The notes beneath the pieces are model-generated. The model saw only the letters and a list, made by a program, of their open reading frames with translations, was not told the origin of the DNA and searched no databases. From a virus, in IMG/VR virus record IMGVR_UViG_3300046703_000080, positions 1 to 61,421 of that record: 61,421 nt of DNA; one strand, written 5' to 3'. Of this stretch, positions 1 through 7,947 are shown piece after piece; positions within the stretch are counted from its first letter, which is position 1, and every line of letters starts with the position of its first letter. A program made the position numbers and the translations under genes.

Positions 1-330
1 ATCGTCACAGCCGCACGTCGTGGCCAGGGGATCGTCACAGCCGCACGTCGAGGCCAGGGGATCGTCACAGCCGCACGTCGAGGCCTGGGAATCGTCACAG
101 CCGCACGTCGAGGCCTGGGAATCGTCACAGCCGCACGTCGTGGCCAGGGGATCGTCACAGCCGCACGTCGAGGCCTGGGGATCGTCACAGCCGCACGTCG
201 AGGCCTGGGAATCGTCACAGCCGCACGTCGTGGCCAGGGGATCGTCACAGCCGCACGTCGAGGCCAGGGGATCGTCACAGCCGCACGTCGAGGCCTGGGA
301 ATCGTCACAGCCGCACGTCGAGGCCAGGGG
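1..330 (+). repeat. Eleven tandem 30-bp repeats (left part of the array)
   Basis: Eleven head-to-tail copies of a 30-bp unit beginning atcgtcacagccgcacgtcg. Copies differ only at unit positions 21 (a/t), 26 (a/t) and 30 (g/a). Each unit is exactly ten codons, so the array stays in frame. The same unit continues at 61177-61421. Confidence 0.97.
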
Positions 331-820
331 CTACGTGCAAATCTCAATCTTCGGGGCGGTGATCGCCAAACTGGGTGCGCACTGCTCTGCCATCATTCAC
401 GGCAAGGGCGCAAAAGTCACCGGCGGATCACAAACGAAAGTGCTTCTACGGAAGCCGAAGGAGTGGTGCGATTACTACGGGGTAGCCGTGAAAGGCGGCA
501 CCGCCACGCTCTTCAAGGCGCTCAATGTTGACTTCACGAGCCCGCACGGCCTGCTTTATGCGCCTGGGAGTACGGTCGAAGCCCCCGACTGGGACGGAGG
601 CAAGCAGGAGTGCGGCGGCGGATTGCACTTCTCGCCAGCTCCTGCGATGGCCCGTGAATTTCACACGGGAGCAATAAAGTACGTCGCCTGCCCGGTGCGC
701 TTAACCGACATGGCCGTTCACCCGTACGGCGAGTATCCGCAGAAGTGCAAGGCGCGGAGGATTTGCAAGCCGATCTATGAAGTGGACGTGGACGGCGAGA
801 GGGTCGAGGCGTCTGTATGA
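1..820 (+). CDS. C-terminal part of decapeptide-repeat (beta-solenoid-like) phage protein; 5' end off the window
   Basis: The frame is open at the left edge (first full codon at 2-4) and stops at 818-820. Residues 1-110 are eleven copies of a ten-residue unit, SSQPHV(E/V)A(R/W)(G/E), followed by a unique C-terminal domain with Cys/His and aromatic residues (CGGGLHFSP, EFHTGAIKYVACPV, YPQKCKARR). The layout, a repeat that looks like a beta-solenoid followed by a compact tail domain, is one I associate with a widespread family of uncharacterised phage proteins with repeats of the type ARGNSSVEAWG. The missing N terminus is very probably the ORF at 61007-61421. The next gene's ATG overlaps this stop (ATGA). 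Function unknown; a GTG at 20-22 lies inside the repeat and is not the real start. Confidence 0.8.
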   Translation, partial: SSQPHVVARGSSQPHVEARGSSQPHVEAWESSQPHVEAWESSQPHVVARGSSQPHVEAWGSSQPHVEAWESSQPHVVARGSSQPHVEARGSSQPHVEAWESSQPHVEARGYVQISIFGAVIAKLGAHCSAIIHGKGAKVTGGSQTKVLLRKPKEWCDYYGVAVKGGTATLFKALNVDFTSPHGLLYAPGSTVEAPDWDGGKQECGGGLHFSPAPAMAREFHTGAIKYVACPVRLTDMAVHPYGEYPQKCKARRICKPIYEVDVDGERVEASV

Positions 821-966
821 AACCCCTCACCTACGACGCGACAGATCCGCAGATCCAGAAGGTCCTCCTGTTCGCCCTGGTGGCGCGATCGGCAGTCCGG
901 CGCCGCGTCGACCGGCTGATGCGCGCGGAGATTCGCAAGGCCAAGGAGCGCGAGTGCCAGAAGTAG
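817..966 (+). CDS. Small hypothetical protein, 49 aa
   Basis: ATG at 817 overlaps the stop of the repeat gene (ATGA) and the frame runs to TAG at 964-966. The product begins MKPLTYDATDPQIQKVLLFA and becomes strongly basic (RRRVDRLMRAEIRKAKERE), consistent with an amphipathic alpha-helix. No family recognised. It overlaps the next gene by 13 bases, the tight coupling seen throughout this region, which is the main reason to accept it. Confidence 0.55.
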   Translation: MKPLTYDATDPQIQKVLLFALVARSAVRRRVDRLMRAEIRKAKERECQK

Positions 967-1178
967 CCCGTTGCCCCTACTGCGACGGGCCGGTGGACGC
1001 CAAAGGTCACCGCATCATCCCCGGCGAGATCCGGCTGCCTCTGTGCCTGCGGTGTGGGCATGGGCCGTGGATTCCCCGCATGACGGTAGGCGAGGGCGGC
1101 CGGATCGTGCTGGCTCGACCGAAGAGATGCGCGAAGTGTAAGTCGATTGTGTGGGACAAGCCCAAGGAGAAATCGTGA
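954..1178 (+). CDS. Double CxxC zinc-ribbon protein, 74 aa
   Basis: I chose GTG at 954, overlapping the previous gene's end; the frame is open further upstream but only as antisense-like sequence. Three Cys pairs are visible: CPYC near residue 6, CLRCG in the middle and CAKCKS near the end, with the phrase GPWIPR between them and VWDKPK at the tail. This suggests a zinc-ribbon fold for nucleic acid or protein binding. The second half is clearly related to the minus-strand protein at 59310-59621 (CLRCGWGPWIPR, CPKCKSRVWDKP). The stop overlaps the exonuclease GTG. Confidence 0.7.
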   Translation: MPEVARCPYCDGPVDAKGHRIIPGEIRLPLCLRCGHGPWIPRMTVGEGGRIVLARPKRCAKCKSIVWDKPKEKS

Positions 1179-2116
1179 CGGAACAGGAATTTCAGCAAGA
1201 GAGATTACAGGGGATTGGGGCAAGCGATGTTCAGGCCGTCCTCTCGTTACCCCCGTGGGGTTGCTCCAAAAAATTATGGATGCAGAAGCGTCAGGTCCCG
1301 CCCGACTACGAATCCCCGGAGAACAAACTCTTCGCCCGCGGGCACAAGCTCGAAGCGCTGGTCGCCGACGAGTACGCCGAGGCGACCGGGCGAGAGTTGA
1401 CAGAGATGCCGATGCAGCGGCACAAGGAGCACCCGGAGTTGATGGTCCACATTGACCGGGGAATCACGGCGCCGGAGCGACCGGAACCCGGAGTCCTCGA
1501 GATCAAGACCGTCAACAGTCAGATGTTCTACAAGATCAAGCGGGAGGGGCTTCCGCACGGGTACGTGGCCCAACTCCAACATGCCATGGCAGTCACCGGC
1601 GCGAAGTGGGGATCGTGGGCTCTGTTGTGGGCCGATGGCTGGGAACTGCGCTACTGGGACGTGGAGCCCGACCCGGAGCTTCAGGCGATGCTGGTAGAAG
1701 CCTCCGTGAAGTTCTGGGTAACCGTCCAGAAAGGTCCGATGCCGGCGGCCCTGGAGGCGTCAGACCCTCGCTGCGCGCGCTGCCCTTGGAGGACATCCTG
1801 CCAGGGCGAAGCGCTCAAGGCGGCGTGCAAGGATTCGGTGGACGGCGGATTCGATCCTTCGCTGGGCGCATTGGCCGAGGAATACTTCGAGGCCAAAGAG
1901 ATGCGCGACGAGGCCGACTCGCTGTTTGAGGGCACGCAGGAGCGGCTGAAGGTGGCGCTGGGCAACCGGACCTCCACGGAAACGATCGGCGCTCGTATCT
2001 TCTGGAGGCAACAGATTTCAATGCGCTATGACACCGCTGCGCTCAACAAGATCCCCGGCATGGAAAAATACAAAAAGCCGAGCGTCTCTCGCCCACTTCG
2101 CGTCTTCGCTTTGTAA
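1175..2116 (+). CDS. YqaJ-type viral recombination exonuclease (PD-(D/E)XK fold), 313 aa
   Basis: Likely 5'-3' exonuclease that resects dsDNA for annealing-type recombination. Visible family marks: GASDVQAVL near residue 16, the Glu helix ARGHKLEALVADEY, an Asp in HIDRGI, the LEIKT catalytic strand near residue 108 and the QLQHAM motif near residue 133. A second half carries CARCPWRTSC, a Cys-rich patch reminiscent of the accessory Cys cluster of AddB/Cas4-type nucleases; only three Cys are obvious there. GTG at 1175 is preferred over the upstream TGG-frame ATG at 1151 because AAGGAGA at 1164-1170 sits just before it and it overlaps the previous stop. It is followed by the candidate annealing protein and an SMC-like ATPase, as expected of a phage recombination cassette. 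Confidence 0.85.
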   Translation: MTEQEFQQERLQGIGASDVQAVLSLPPWGCSKKLWMQKRQVPPDYESPENKLFARGHKLEALVADEYAEATGRELTEMPMQRHKEHPELMVHIDRGITAPERPEPGVLEIKTVNSQMFYKIKREGLPHGYVAQLQHAMAVTGAKWGSWALLWADGWELRYWDVEPDPELQAMLVEASVKFWVTVQKGPMPAALEASDPRCARCPWRTSCQGEALKAACKDSVDGGFDPSLGALAEEYFEAKEMRDEADSLFEGTQERLKVALGNRTSTETIGARIFWRQQISMRYDTAALNKIPGMEKYKKPSVSRPLRVFAL

Positions 2117-2132
2117 GTGAAAAGGAAAGGTT

Positions 2133-3386
2133 ATGGAACAAGAGCAAGCACTGGAAGTAACTCAACCGCACACCTTGGAACTGATCCAAAGGGCGGAGAT
2201 AGATCAACAAGTTTCAACGGCGAAGAAGTACCCGCGCGACCTCGCCAAAGTCAAAAGCAAGATGCTCTCCTTCGCCACGCTCGACGAGGAGACGGCCGAG
2301 AGTTGCTTCTACACTCTCAAGCGAAAGAGTGGCGACGGCGACGACGAGAAGAAGACCATCCAGGGTCCATCGGTTCGGCTGGCTGAGATCGCCGTGGCCT
2401 GCTACGGAAACCTGCGCGCGGCCAGCCGCATCATCGACAACGACGGCAAGGCGATCACCTCGCAGGGGGTCTGCCACGACCTCGAAAACAACACCCTGGT
2501 CTCGGTCGAAGTGAAACGCCGGATCACCCGGAGAGACGGGCGCACGTTCTCCGAAGACATGCAGGTGGTCACCGGAAACGCGGCCAACTCCATCGCCTTC
2601 CGTAACGCCGTGTTCAAAGTCATCCCAGGTGCCCTGACCAAGCCGGTGTATGAGGCTGCCAAGCTGGTTGCGGTCGGCACTGCCAGCACCTTGCAGGTCA
2701 AGCGCGACAGGATTCTGAAGCGCCTGAACCAGATGGGCGTGGAGAATCCGCGCATCCTGGCGGTTCTCGAGAAGGCCAGCATCGAGTTCATCAATCTTGA
2801 CGACCTGGAAACCCTGATCGGCCTGGGCACAGCGATCAAGGACGGAGACACCAGCGTTGACGAAGCCTTCCCGGTCACGATGGCGACGGCGACGGAGACC
2901 GCCAAGGAGAAGTTGAAGTCGAACCTGCGGAAAGTCTCGCAGAAGGACGTTCAGGTTTCACGGGCGCATGAAGCGGCGAAAGGTGGAGAGCCCCCCGAGG
3001 GTGATACGAAAACCCCGCCGCCGGGTACATCGAATGGTCCGGCGACCGCCGCCGAGGGAGCGCCATTGGCCGACTCCCCGCGCCCACCAGTTCAGGCCGA
3101 CGACTCGGGGGAGGGTCAGCCCGAAGGGAAGGGGGCGGGAAAAGCCACGCAGGACTTCAGTCGTCTGCCGGTGCTTGACCGCCTCCCTAACCCCGCCTCT
3201 TCCGTCGAGGAGGATTACTGCAACGTCAACGGGCGAATCTACCAGTTCCTCAAGGAATCCTGGATGTTCTACGGTCCGGCAACCAAGCCCGCGGCTGAGG
3301 AGCCGCCTGCCGACAAGCTGAAGTTCGGCGAGAAGCCGCCCGCCGCGAAGAAGGGCAAAGGTTCGGATGCGGGGGACTTCACATGA
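2133..3386 (+). CDS. Candidate single-strand annealing recombination protein, 417 aa
   Basis: Preceded by AAAGGAAAGG at 2119-2128. The first ~230 residues are compact and conserved-looking (GPSVRLAEIAVACYGN, VTGNAANSIAFRNAVFKVIP, YEAAKLVAVG); the remainder, about residues 260-350, is low-complexity Pro/Gly/Glu-rich, followed by a short acidic-aromatic C terminus. The fold is not obvious to me from sequence. Phage proteins with this GPS-R-AE motif directly after a YqaJ nuclease are usually treated as RecT/Rad52-like partners, so the assignment rests on position plus general resemblance. It could instead be a structural replication-associated protein. Overlaps the next gene by four bases. Confidence 0.5.
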   Translation: MEQEQALEVTQPHTLELIQRAEIDQQVSTAKKYPRDLAKVKSKMLSFATLDEETAESCFYTLKRKSGDGDDEKKTIQGPSVRLAEIAVACYGNLRAASRIIDNDGKAITSQGVCHDLENNTLVSVEVKRRITRRDGRTFSEDMQVVTGNAANSIAFRNAVFKVIPGALTKPVYEAAKLVAVGTASTLQVKRDRILKRLNQMGVENPRILAVLEKASIEFINLDDLETLIGLGTAIKDGDTSVDEAFPVTMATATETAKEKLKSNLRKVSQKDVQVSRAHEAAKGGEPPEGDTKTPPPGTSNGPATAAEGAPLADSPRPPVQADDSGEGQPEGKGAGKATQDFSRLPVLDRLPNPASSVEEDYCNVNGRIYQFLKESWMFYGPATKPAAEEPPADKLKFGEKPPAAKKGKGSDAGDFT

Positions 3387-4678
3387 AAATAGCCAAACTT
3401 CACATCGAAAACATCCTGGGCATCGAGGAGTTGGAGACCAAACTGGGGAACCTGACCGTCATCGAAGGCCAGAATGCCACCGGCAAAACTTCCATCATCG
3501 AGGCCATCAAGGGAGCGCTGGGGGGCGGCGAAGACGCCACGCTACTGCGGCGGGGGGCGGAAGTTGGAGAAGTCGTTCTCCTGATGGACAACGGCGAGAC
3601 CGATAGAATGCGGGTCACCGCAGACCGCACGACTCGTAAATGGATAGGCGCTGATGGCGTCGAGAAGAAGAAGCCGCAGACCATCATCGACGGACTCCTC
3701 AATAAACTCTCCTTCAACCCGGTGTCGTTTCTCACCGCTCCACGAGAGAAGCGCGTTCAGTGGCTCCTCGAAGTCCTGCCCATCACAGCAGACCCCAAGG
3801 AGATCGAGGCTTCCGCCGGCGTCCCCGTGCTGCCGCAGGACATCCGCCCGAACGCCCTGGACACCATCGAGTGCGTCAGGAAGCGCATGTACGACCAGCG
3901 TACAGGCACGAACCGGCTGGCCGACGAGAAGAAGAAGACGGTCTCGACGCTGGAGAGTTCGCTGCCGCCGAGCGGAGCTGATGCTGTTGGAGCATTGCAA
4001 GCGGTGAAGGCAGAGTTGGCGTGTTCCCAGGAAGAGTATCAGAAACTCTCCGAGGAACTGAAGACATTGTTGCAGTCCCGGCTCGACGAGATCCGCGAAA
4101 AGACTCACCTGCGAATCCAAGCGATCAAGGATGAGCAGATGGCTGCCGAACAGGTCGCGCGCCAGGATGAAGAGGCCACCCGCGCCACGCTGGAACAGGA
4201 ATGGGACCCGACGATCGACGCATCCCGCGAGGAGATCGCCAAACTCGAAGCTGCGGTAGTCCAGGCGGAGCGGGCACGCACGACGACAGAGATGATCTCC
4301 CGCTTCAAGGATGAGCAGGGGAAGGCCGAGGCGGAGTCTCTGAGCCTCACGGAAGGCTTGGGCCGGCTGGAGACGCTGAAGGGCGATCTCCTGAAGACCC
4401 TGCCGATCAAAGGCTACGAAGTCCGCGATGGTCAGGACTACAAGGACGGCATCCCCTTTGAGCGCGTGAACAAGGCCAAGCAGGTCGCCGTGGCGTTCCA
4501 AGTGGCGAAGCTACTCGCCAAGGATCTGGGCCTAGTGTGCGTGGACAATCTGGAGTGCCTGGACGCCGACACGTTCGCTGCCTTTGAGAAGGCGGCGTTG
4601 AGCAACAAGGAATTGCAATTCGTGGTGACGCGGGTCACGGAAGGCCCGTTGACGATCGAGACACAAGGGGGAGAGTAA
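3383..4678 (+). CDS. SMC/RecF-like AAA ATPase, 431 aa
   Basis: N-terminal ABC-type ATPase half with Walker A at residues 29-37 (GQNATGKTS), a central coiled coil rich in Glu/Lys/Ala (about residues 185-320), and a C-terminal half with a Walker-B-like strand (GLVCVDNLECLDADT). The short coiled coil and total length fit RecF/RecN-like or Sbc-type phage ATPases, not full SMC proteins. Role inferred: DNA end processing or recombination with the exonuclease and annealing protein upstream. ATG at 3383 overlaps the preceding stop (ATGA). The signature motif between the two halves is not clear. Confidence 0.8.
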   Translation: MKIAKLHIENILGIEELETKLGNLTVIEGQNATGKTSIIEAIKGALGGGEDATLLRRGAEVGEVVLLMDNGETDRMRVTADRTTRKWIGADGVEKKKPQTIIDGLLNKLSFNPVSFLTAPREKRVQWLLEVLPITADPKEIEASAGVPVLPQDIRPNALDTIECVRKRMYDQRTGTNRLADEKKKTVSTLESSLPPSGADAVGALQAVKAELACSQEEYQKLSEELKTLLQSRLDEIREKTHLRIQAIKDEQMAAEQVARQDEEATRATLEQEWDPTIDASREEIAKLEAAVVQAERARTTTEMISRFKDEQGKAEAESLSLTEGLGRLETLKGDLLKTLPIKGYEVRDGQDYKDGIPFERVNKAKQVAVAFQVAKLLAKDLGLVCVDNLECLDADTFAAFEKAALSNKELQFVVTRVTEGPLTIETQGGE

Positions 4679-5221
4679 GTGAACAATCTGCCAGAAGCGC
4701 TGGAAATCAAAGAGGCGACGGTCGAAGATTGGACCCATCGCCACACTGAAAAAGGCCTGAAGATGCACTTCAGCGTTCGCGGAAAACTGACGCCGGAACT
4801 CGCCGCCGCCCTGGGTTGCAAGTTTGTTTACGAAGGCGACGTCGACGGCGTGAGCTTGTCGCACGAGTTCAAGGAGACGGAAATCTTCATGCCATCTCCG
4901 GCGGGTGATGGAAGCGGCTGCGGGTTCTTCCCCGATGTCGTCTACAAGTTCAAGGTCGCCAAGCAGGATGTCGGCTTCTCGCTGCAATTCCTGGTGCATG
5001 TCTCAACGCGTATCGAAGAGTTGCACGAATTGCTCAAAGGGTACGACGGTGCCGGCGGCCTCGAGATCCAACTGCGCTCGCGGCAGGGCGATCTGTTCGA
5101 CGGCGGAACGCGGGTCGAGATGGCGGGCGACCAGGAACCTGTATCCGCGAATCTGACCGGGGAGGCGCTGGAGAGACACGAAGCCGTTGCCAGTCGGAAG
5201 GTCAAGGCCATCCGTAAATGA
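4679..5221 (+). CDS. Hypothetical protein of the recombination block, 180 aa
   Basis: GTG start immediately follows the ATPase stop, with GGGGGAG at 4668-4674 as a ribosome site. The product is mixed alpha/beta with an acidic character, a sequence KGLKMHFSVRGKL near the start and SRQGDLFDG near residue 135. No family recognised. Its position as the last gene before the modification operon, and four-base overlap with the next ORF, suggest co-expression with the recombination genes; a ssDNA-binding or ATPase-partner role is possible but not shown. Confidence 0.65.
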   Translation: MNNLPEALEIKEATVEDWTHRHTEKGLKMHFSVRGKLTPELAAALGCKFVYEGDVDGVSLSHEFKETEIFMPSPAGDGSGCGFFPDVVYKFKVAKQDVGFSLQFLVHVSTRIEELHELLKGYDGAGGLEIQLRSRQGDLFDGGTRVEMAGDQEPVSANLTGEALERHEAVASRKVKAIRK

Positions 5222-6402
5222 AACTCGGCGACGTAGCAGCGACCTGCATGATGCTCGGGGCCACTGAGGAAGCGGAGACGTGCCTGAAGATGGTCCTGGC
5301 GGATCGTCCTGACGACGAACAGGCGCTTCTGAACTACGCGACCCTGTGCCGCCGGACGAACCGCCTGGAGAAGGCTATCGGCCTGGTCTCCAAGTATCTC
5401 GACAGCCACAAGGAGATCAGACCGGAAGCCTGGCTAACCTTCGGCCTGCTGTGCGAGGACTTCGGCAAGTTCAAAGAGGCGGCCGGAGCCTACGGTAAGG
5501 CGCTCGCCAAGGAGCCGGGCGACCAGAATACCGCCATCGGCTACGGCAGTTCCCTGATGCGCCTGCAACGCTTCGACGAAGGGTTCCCTCACTGGGACTA
5601 CGGTCGCTTCATGTCGGCATGGCAACCGATTCCGGGTATCGGCATCTGGAACGGCGCCGACCCGAAGGGCAAACGCATCCTGGTCATCCGAGAAGGTGGC
5701 TATGGCGACGGCATCATGTTCGCCCGCTGGATTCCGAAGTTGATCGAAGCCGGCGCGGAGATCGGCTTCTTTGTGTGGGACTCGCTCCATCCTCTCCTTG
5801 CGAACCTTGGGTGCAGGCTCATCGGCGAGAAGGACCCCATTGACACGACGGAATGGGACTTCTGCTGTTCGCTCTTGAGCCTGCCCCGACTTTGCGGAAT
5901 GCACGCGCTGGAGGACATTCCCGAGCCGGTCACCATCTCCGGCGTGGAGCCTCGCAAGCCTGAGGGGATCCAAACTGTCGGCCTGTGTTGGGCGGCAGAG
6001 GAAAACGGAGAGAGCCGGAAGCATCGGTCGATGACGCTGGCGGACATCGAGCCCCTGAAGTCAACCGAGAAAATCTTCTGTTCGCTTTGCCCTGGAATCG
6101 CGGCCCCGGATTGGGTTCGGCCGCACACGGCTGGAAAGCAGGGTTGGGCCACCGACGCGCGAGTGATCGCCGGTCTGGATCTGGTCATCACGGTTGACAC
6201 CGCGGTCGCACACCTGGCAGGCAGTATGGGCGTTCCGACGTGGCTGCTGCTGCCGATGTACAGTTCGTGGCAGTGGTTCACCCCGGAAACCTTCGCCTAC
6301 ACGACGCCCTGGTACAAGTCCGTGAGGGTCTTCCGGCAGAAGGACGCGATCAAGTGGGATGGAGTCGTCGAGGAAGTGGAGGTGGCGCTCTTAAATGCCT
6401 GA
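5218..6402 (+). CDS. TPR protein with GT9/GT41-like glycosyltransferase domain, 394 aa
   Basis: Residues ~1-120 are two to three tetratricopeptide-like helix pairs (EAETCLKMVLADRPDDEQA, KFKEAAGAYGKALAKEPGD). The rest resembles bacterial ADP-heptose/GT41-like transferases: RILVIREGGYGDGIMFARW starts the first Rossmann fold and ITVDTAVAHLAGSMGVPTW is the family's C-terminal nucleotide-sugar motif. The likely reaction is transfer of a sugar from an NDP-sugar to a protein or glycan acceptor; donor and acceptor cannot be read. ATG overlaps the preceding stop and the end overlaps the radical SAM gene by eight bases, so it heads an operon of modifying enzymes. Confidence 0.8.
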   Translation: MKLGDVAATCMMLGATEEAETCLKMVLADRPDDEQALLNYATLCRRTNRLEKAIGLVSKYLDSHKEIRPEAWLTFGLLCEDFGKFKEAAGAYGKALAKEPGDQNTAIGYGSSLMRLQRFDEGFPHWDYGRFMSAWQPIPGIGIWNGADPKGKRILVIREGGYGDGIMFARWIPKLIEAGAEIGFFVWDSLHPLLANLGCRLIGEKDPIDTTEWDFCCSLLSLPRLCGMHALEDIPEPVTISGVEPRKPEGIQTVGLCWAAEENGESRKHRSMTLADIEPLKSTEKIFCSLCPGIAAPDWVRPHTAGKQGWATDARVIAGLDLVITVDTAVAHLAGSMGVPTWLLLPMYSSWQWFTPETFAYTTPWYKSVRVFRQKDAIKWDGVVEEVEVALLNA

Positions 6403-7078
6403 GATCACTACCGTCTTCCTCGATTTCACGACCGCCTGCAACCTGTCTTGCCCAAACTGCTGCTGCCGGATTCCAGAGCGCAAGGGGATTCACTACCCCT
6501 ATTCCTACTTCGCTGAACTTGCAGGCTGGATCTACGGCATCGACCGTGTGGACCTGACTGGCGGAGAGCCTACATGCCATCCGCAGTTCGCCGAGTTCGT
6601 GCCGAGGCTCAAGGCCCTCTTCGGGTGTCGGTTGCTCACGATGGAGACAAACTGCTTCAAGGCCCGCGAGTACATCGACATCTTCGACCGCTTCGACTTC
6701 ATCCGCCTGGGCCGGTATCAGTCCAACACCGAGGAAGTCGATTGGGTCATGTCGCACCACAGGTCGGCCTGGCAACAGAACAACGGGGCTTGTGTCGAGA
6801 CGGCGGACCCGGTGGACGAGAACAACCACGTTTCCATTGATCGCCGAGGCTCTGGGCAGCTTTGCACCTTGGAGAGCATCGGCGAGCACGTCATCTACAC
6901 GGACGGAAAGTTCTACCCGTGTCGATTGGGATTGGCAGTTCCCGGGGCGGTCGGTATCGAGCCCTGCGAGGACTGGCGCCAGAAGGTCATGGAGCTGCCG
7001 ATCCCTTGTTGGAACTGCCACTTCAGTCCAGATGAGAACCGGGCAGTGCTTGGATTCCCGAAAGGATCGCCGAAATGA
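6395..7078 (+). CDS. Radical SAM protein with SPASM-like C-terminal Cys, 227 aa
   Basis: Canonical CX3CX2C cluster at Cys15, Cys19 and Cys22 (ACNLSCPNC) plus LTGGEPT at residues 54-60, the SAM-binding GGE motif. Several Cys near the C terminus (FYPCRLGL, GIEPCEDW, PIPCWNCHF) suggest an auxiliary Fe-S cluster as in SPASM/twitch enzymes. Such enzymes modify peptides, sugars or other small substrates by radical chemistry; the substrate cannot be told. Short for a full SPASM enzyme. It sits between a glycosyltransferase and an FkbM methyltransferase and overlaps both neighbouring ORFs, so it probably acts in the same pathway. QueE was considered, but no other queuosine-type gene is present. Confidence 0.85.
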   Translation: MPEITTVFLDFTTACNLSCPNCCCRIPERKGIHYPYSYFAELAGWIYGIDRVDLTGGEPTCHPQFAEFVPRLKALFGCRLLTMETNCFKAREYIDIFDRFDFIRLGRYQSNTEEVDWVMSHHRSAWQQNNGACVETADPVDENNHVSIDRRGSGQLCTLESIGEHVIYTDGKFYPCRLGLAVPGAVGIEPCEDWRQKVMELPIPCWNCHFSPDENRAVLGFPKGSPK

Positions 7079-7362
7079 AATGTACGCTCTGTAAGTGCCT
7101 GAACATCATTAAGGAGTTGGAAAAGCATCCGAACGAAAGCGGATTCTTACAGTTGGCCCGCAAGGTGGAGGCTTTTATCCACGAGCACGAAGGTACAAAC
7201 ACCCTCTGCGACGAGCACCGCATTCCGTTGCGGTTGAACGTCGATGTCCACTCTATCTGCAACTACGTGAACCAGGTACGCCGAATGGCTGTGGATCTTC
7301 ACTCTGGAGTAAAGCACGCGGCGAACTACGAGAGTGCTAAGGCCATGATGATGGTGAGGTGA
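7075..7362 (+). CDS. Hypothetical protein with N-terminal CxxCxC, 95 aa
   Basis: ATG overlaps the radical SAM stop (ATGA). The N terminus MKCTLCKC could bind metal with the later Cys/His (TLCDEHR, SICNYVNQ). Mostly alpha-helical. No family recognised. Because it lies inside the enzyme operon it may be an accessory or carrier protein of the radical SAM enzyme, which is inference only. Confidence 0.6.
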   Translation: MKCTLCKCLNIIKELEKHPNESGFLQLARKVEAFIHEHEGTNTLCDEHRIPLRLNVDVHSICNYVNQVRRMAVDLHSGVKHAANYESAKAMMMVR

Positions 7363-7365
7363 CAA

Positions 7366-7947
7366 GTGTATTCACAGTGCGGAGAAGATGACATCGTTCT
7401 CGGGATCTTTGGCTCCTACGTTGGCCGTTTCCTGGACATCGGGGCGCACGACGGAACTTACCTGAGTAACACGCTGGCACTGGTCGAGCGCGCCTGGTCC
7501 GGTGTGCTGGTCGAGGCGAACCCGCTGACGTTCTCCCGGCTCTACGAACGGCACGGAATGAATCCAAAGCTCACCTTGGTCAATGCGGCTGTCGGCCTGG
7601 AATGGAAACTCACGAAGTTCTGGCCGGCCACAAAGGACGACGGCTTGAGCACAACCGAAGCGACGCAGCGAGAGAGCAGAGAGGCTGAGGCGGCCTACGG
7701 GGAACCCTATCGAGTGGCGATGCTCCCTGTCTCGAAGCTGGAAGAATACGGTCCTTTCGATTTTGTGAGCATCGACACCGAGGGAACGAGCGTGGATCTG
7801 CTCTTCTCGCTTCGATGGGTTCTTCCGAAGGTGATTTGCGTTGAGCACGATGGCCGAATCCAGCACTGCATTGACTGGGCGGTGTTCCAAGGCTACCACC
7901 TCGCCCACCAGAACTCGATCAACCTGATTTTTGAGAAGAGGCCCTAA
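7366..7947 (+). CDS. FkbM-family SAM methyltransferase, 193 aa
   Basis: GTG start three bases after the previous stop. Typical FkbM layout: YSQCGEDDIVL, then FLDIGAHDGTYLSNT as SAM-binding motif I, VLVEANPLTFSRL as motif II, and FVSIDTEGTSVDLL, where the family has the D-x-E-G element. FkbM proteins O-methylate sugars or small molecules. Together with the flanking transferases it suggests synthesis or decoration of a methylated glycan. Length fits a minimal family member. Confidence 0.88.
   Translation: MYSQCGEDDIVLGIFGSYVGRFLDIGAHDGTYLSNTLALVERAWSGVLVEANPLTFSRLYERHGMNPKLTLVNAAVGLEWKLTKFWPATKDDGLSTTEATQRESREAEAAYGEPYRVAMLPVSKLEEYGPFDFVSIDTEGTSVDLLFSLRWVLPKVICVEHDGRIQHCIDWAVFQGYHLAHQNSINLIFEKRP

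Noticed and set aside
1-330. A CRISPR array
   Set aside because: The 30-bp units are directly contiguous with no spacers and are open in one frame. They code a decapeptide repeat.
3542-4501. A 319-aa minus-strand ORF
   Set aside because: It is antisense to the SMC/RecF-like ATPase, whose Walker motifs prove the plus strand.
6395-7078. QueE-type 7-deazaguanine synthesis
   Set aside because: The cluster CX3CX2C and size would allow it, but the C-terminal Cys fit SPASM-type enzymes better and no QueC, QueD, FolE or transglycosylase gene is present.
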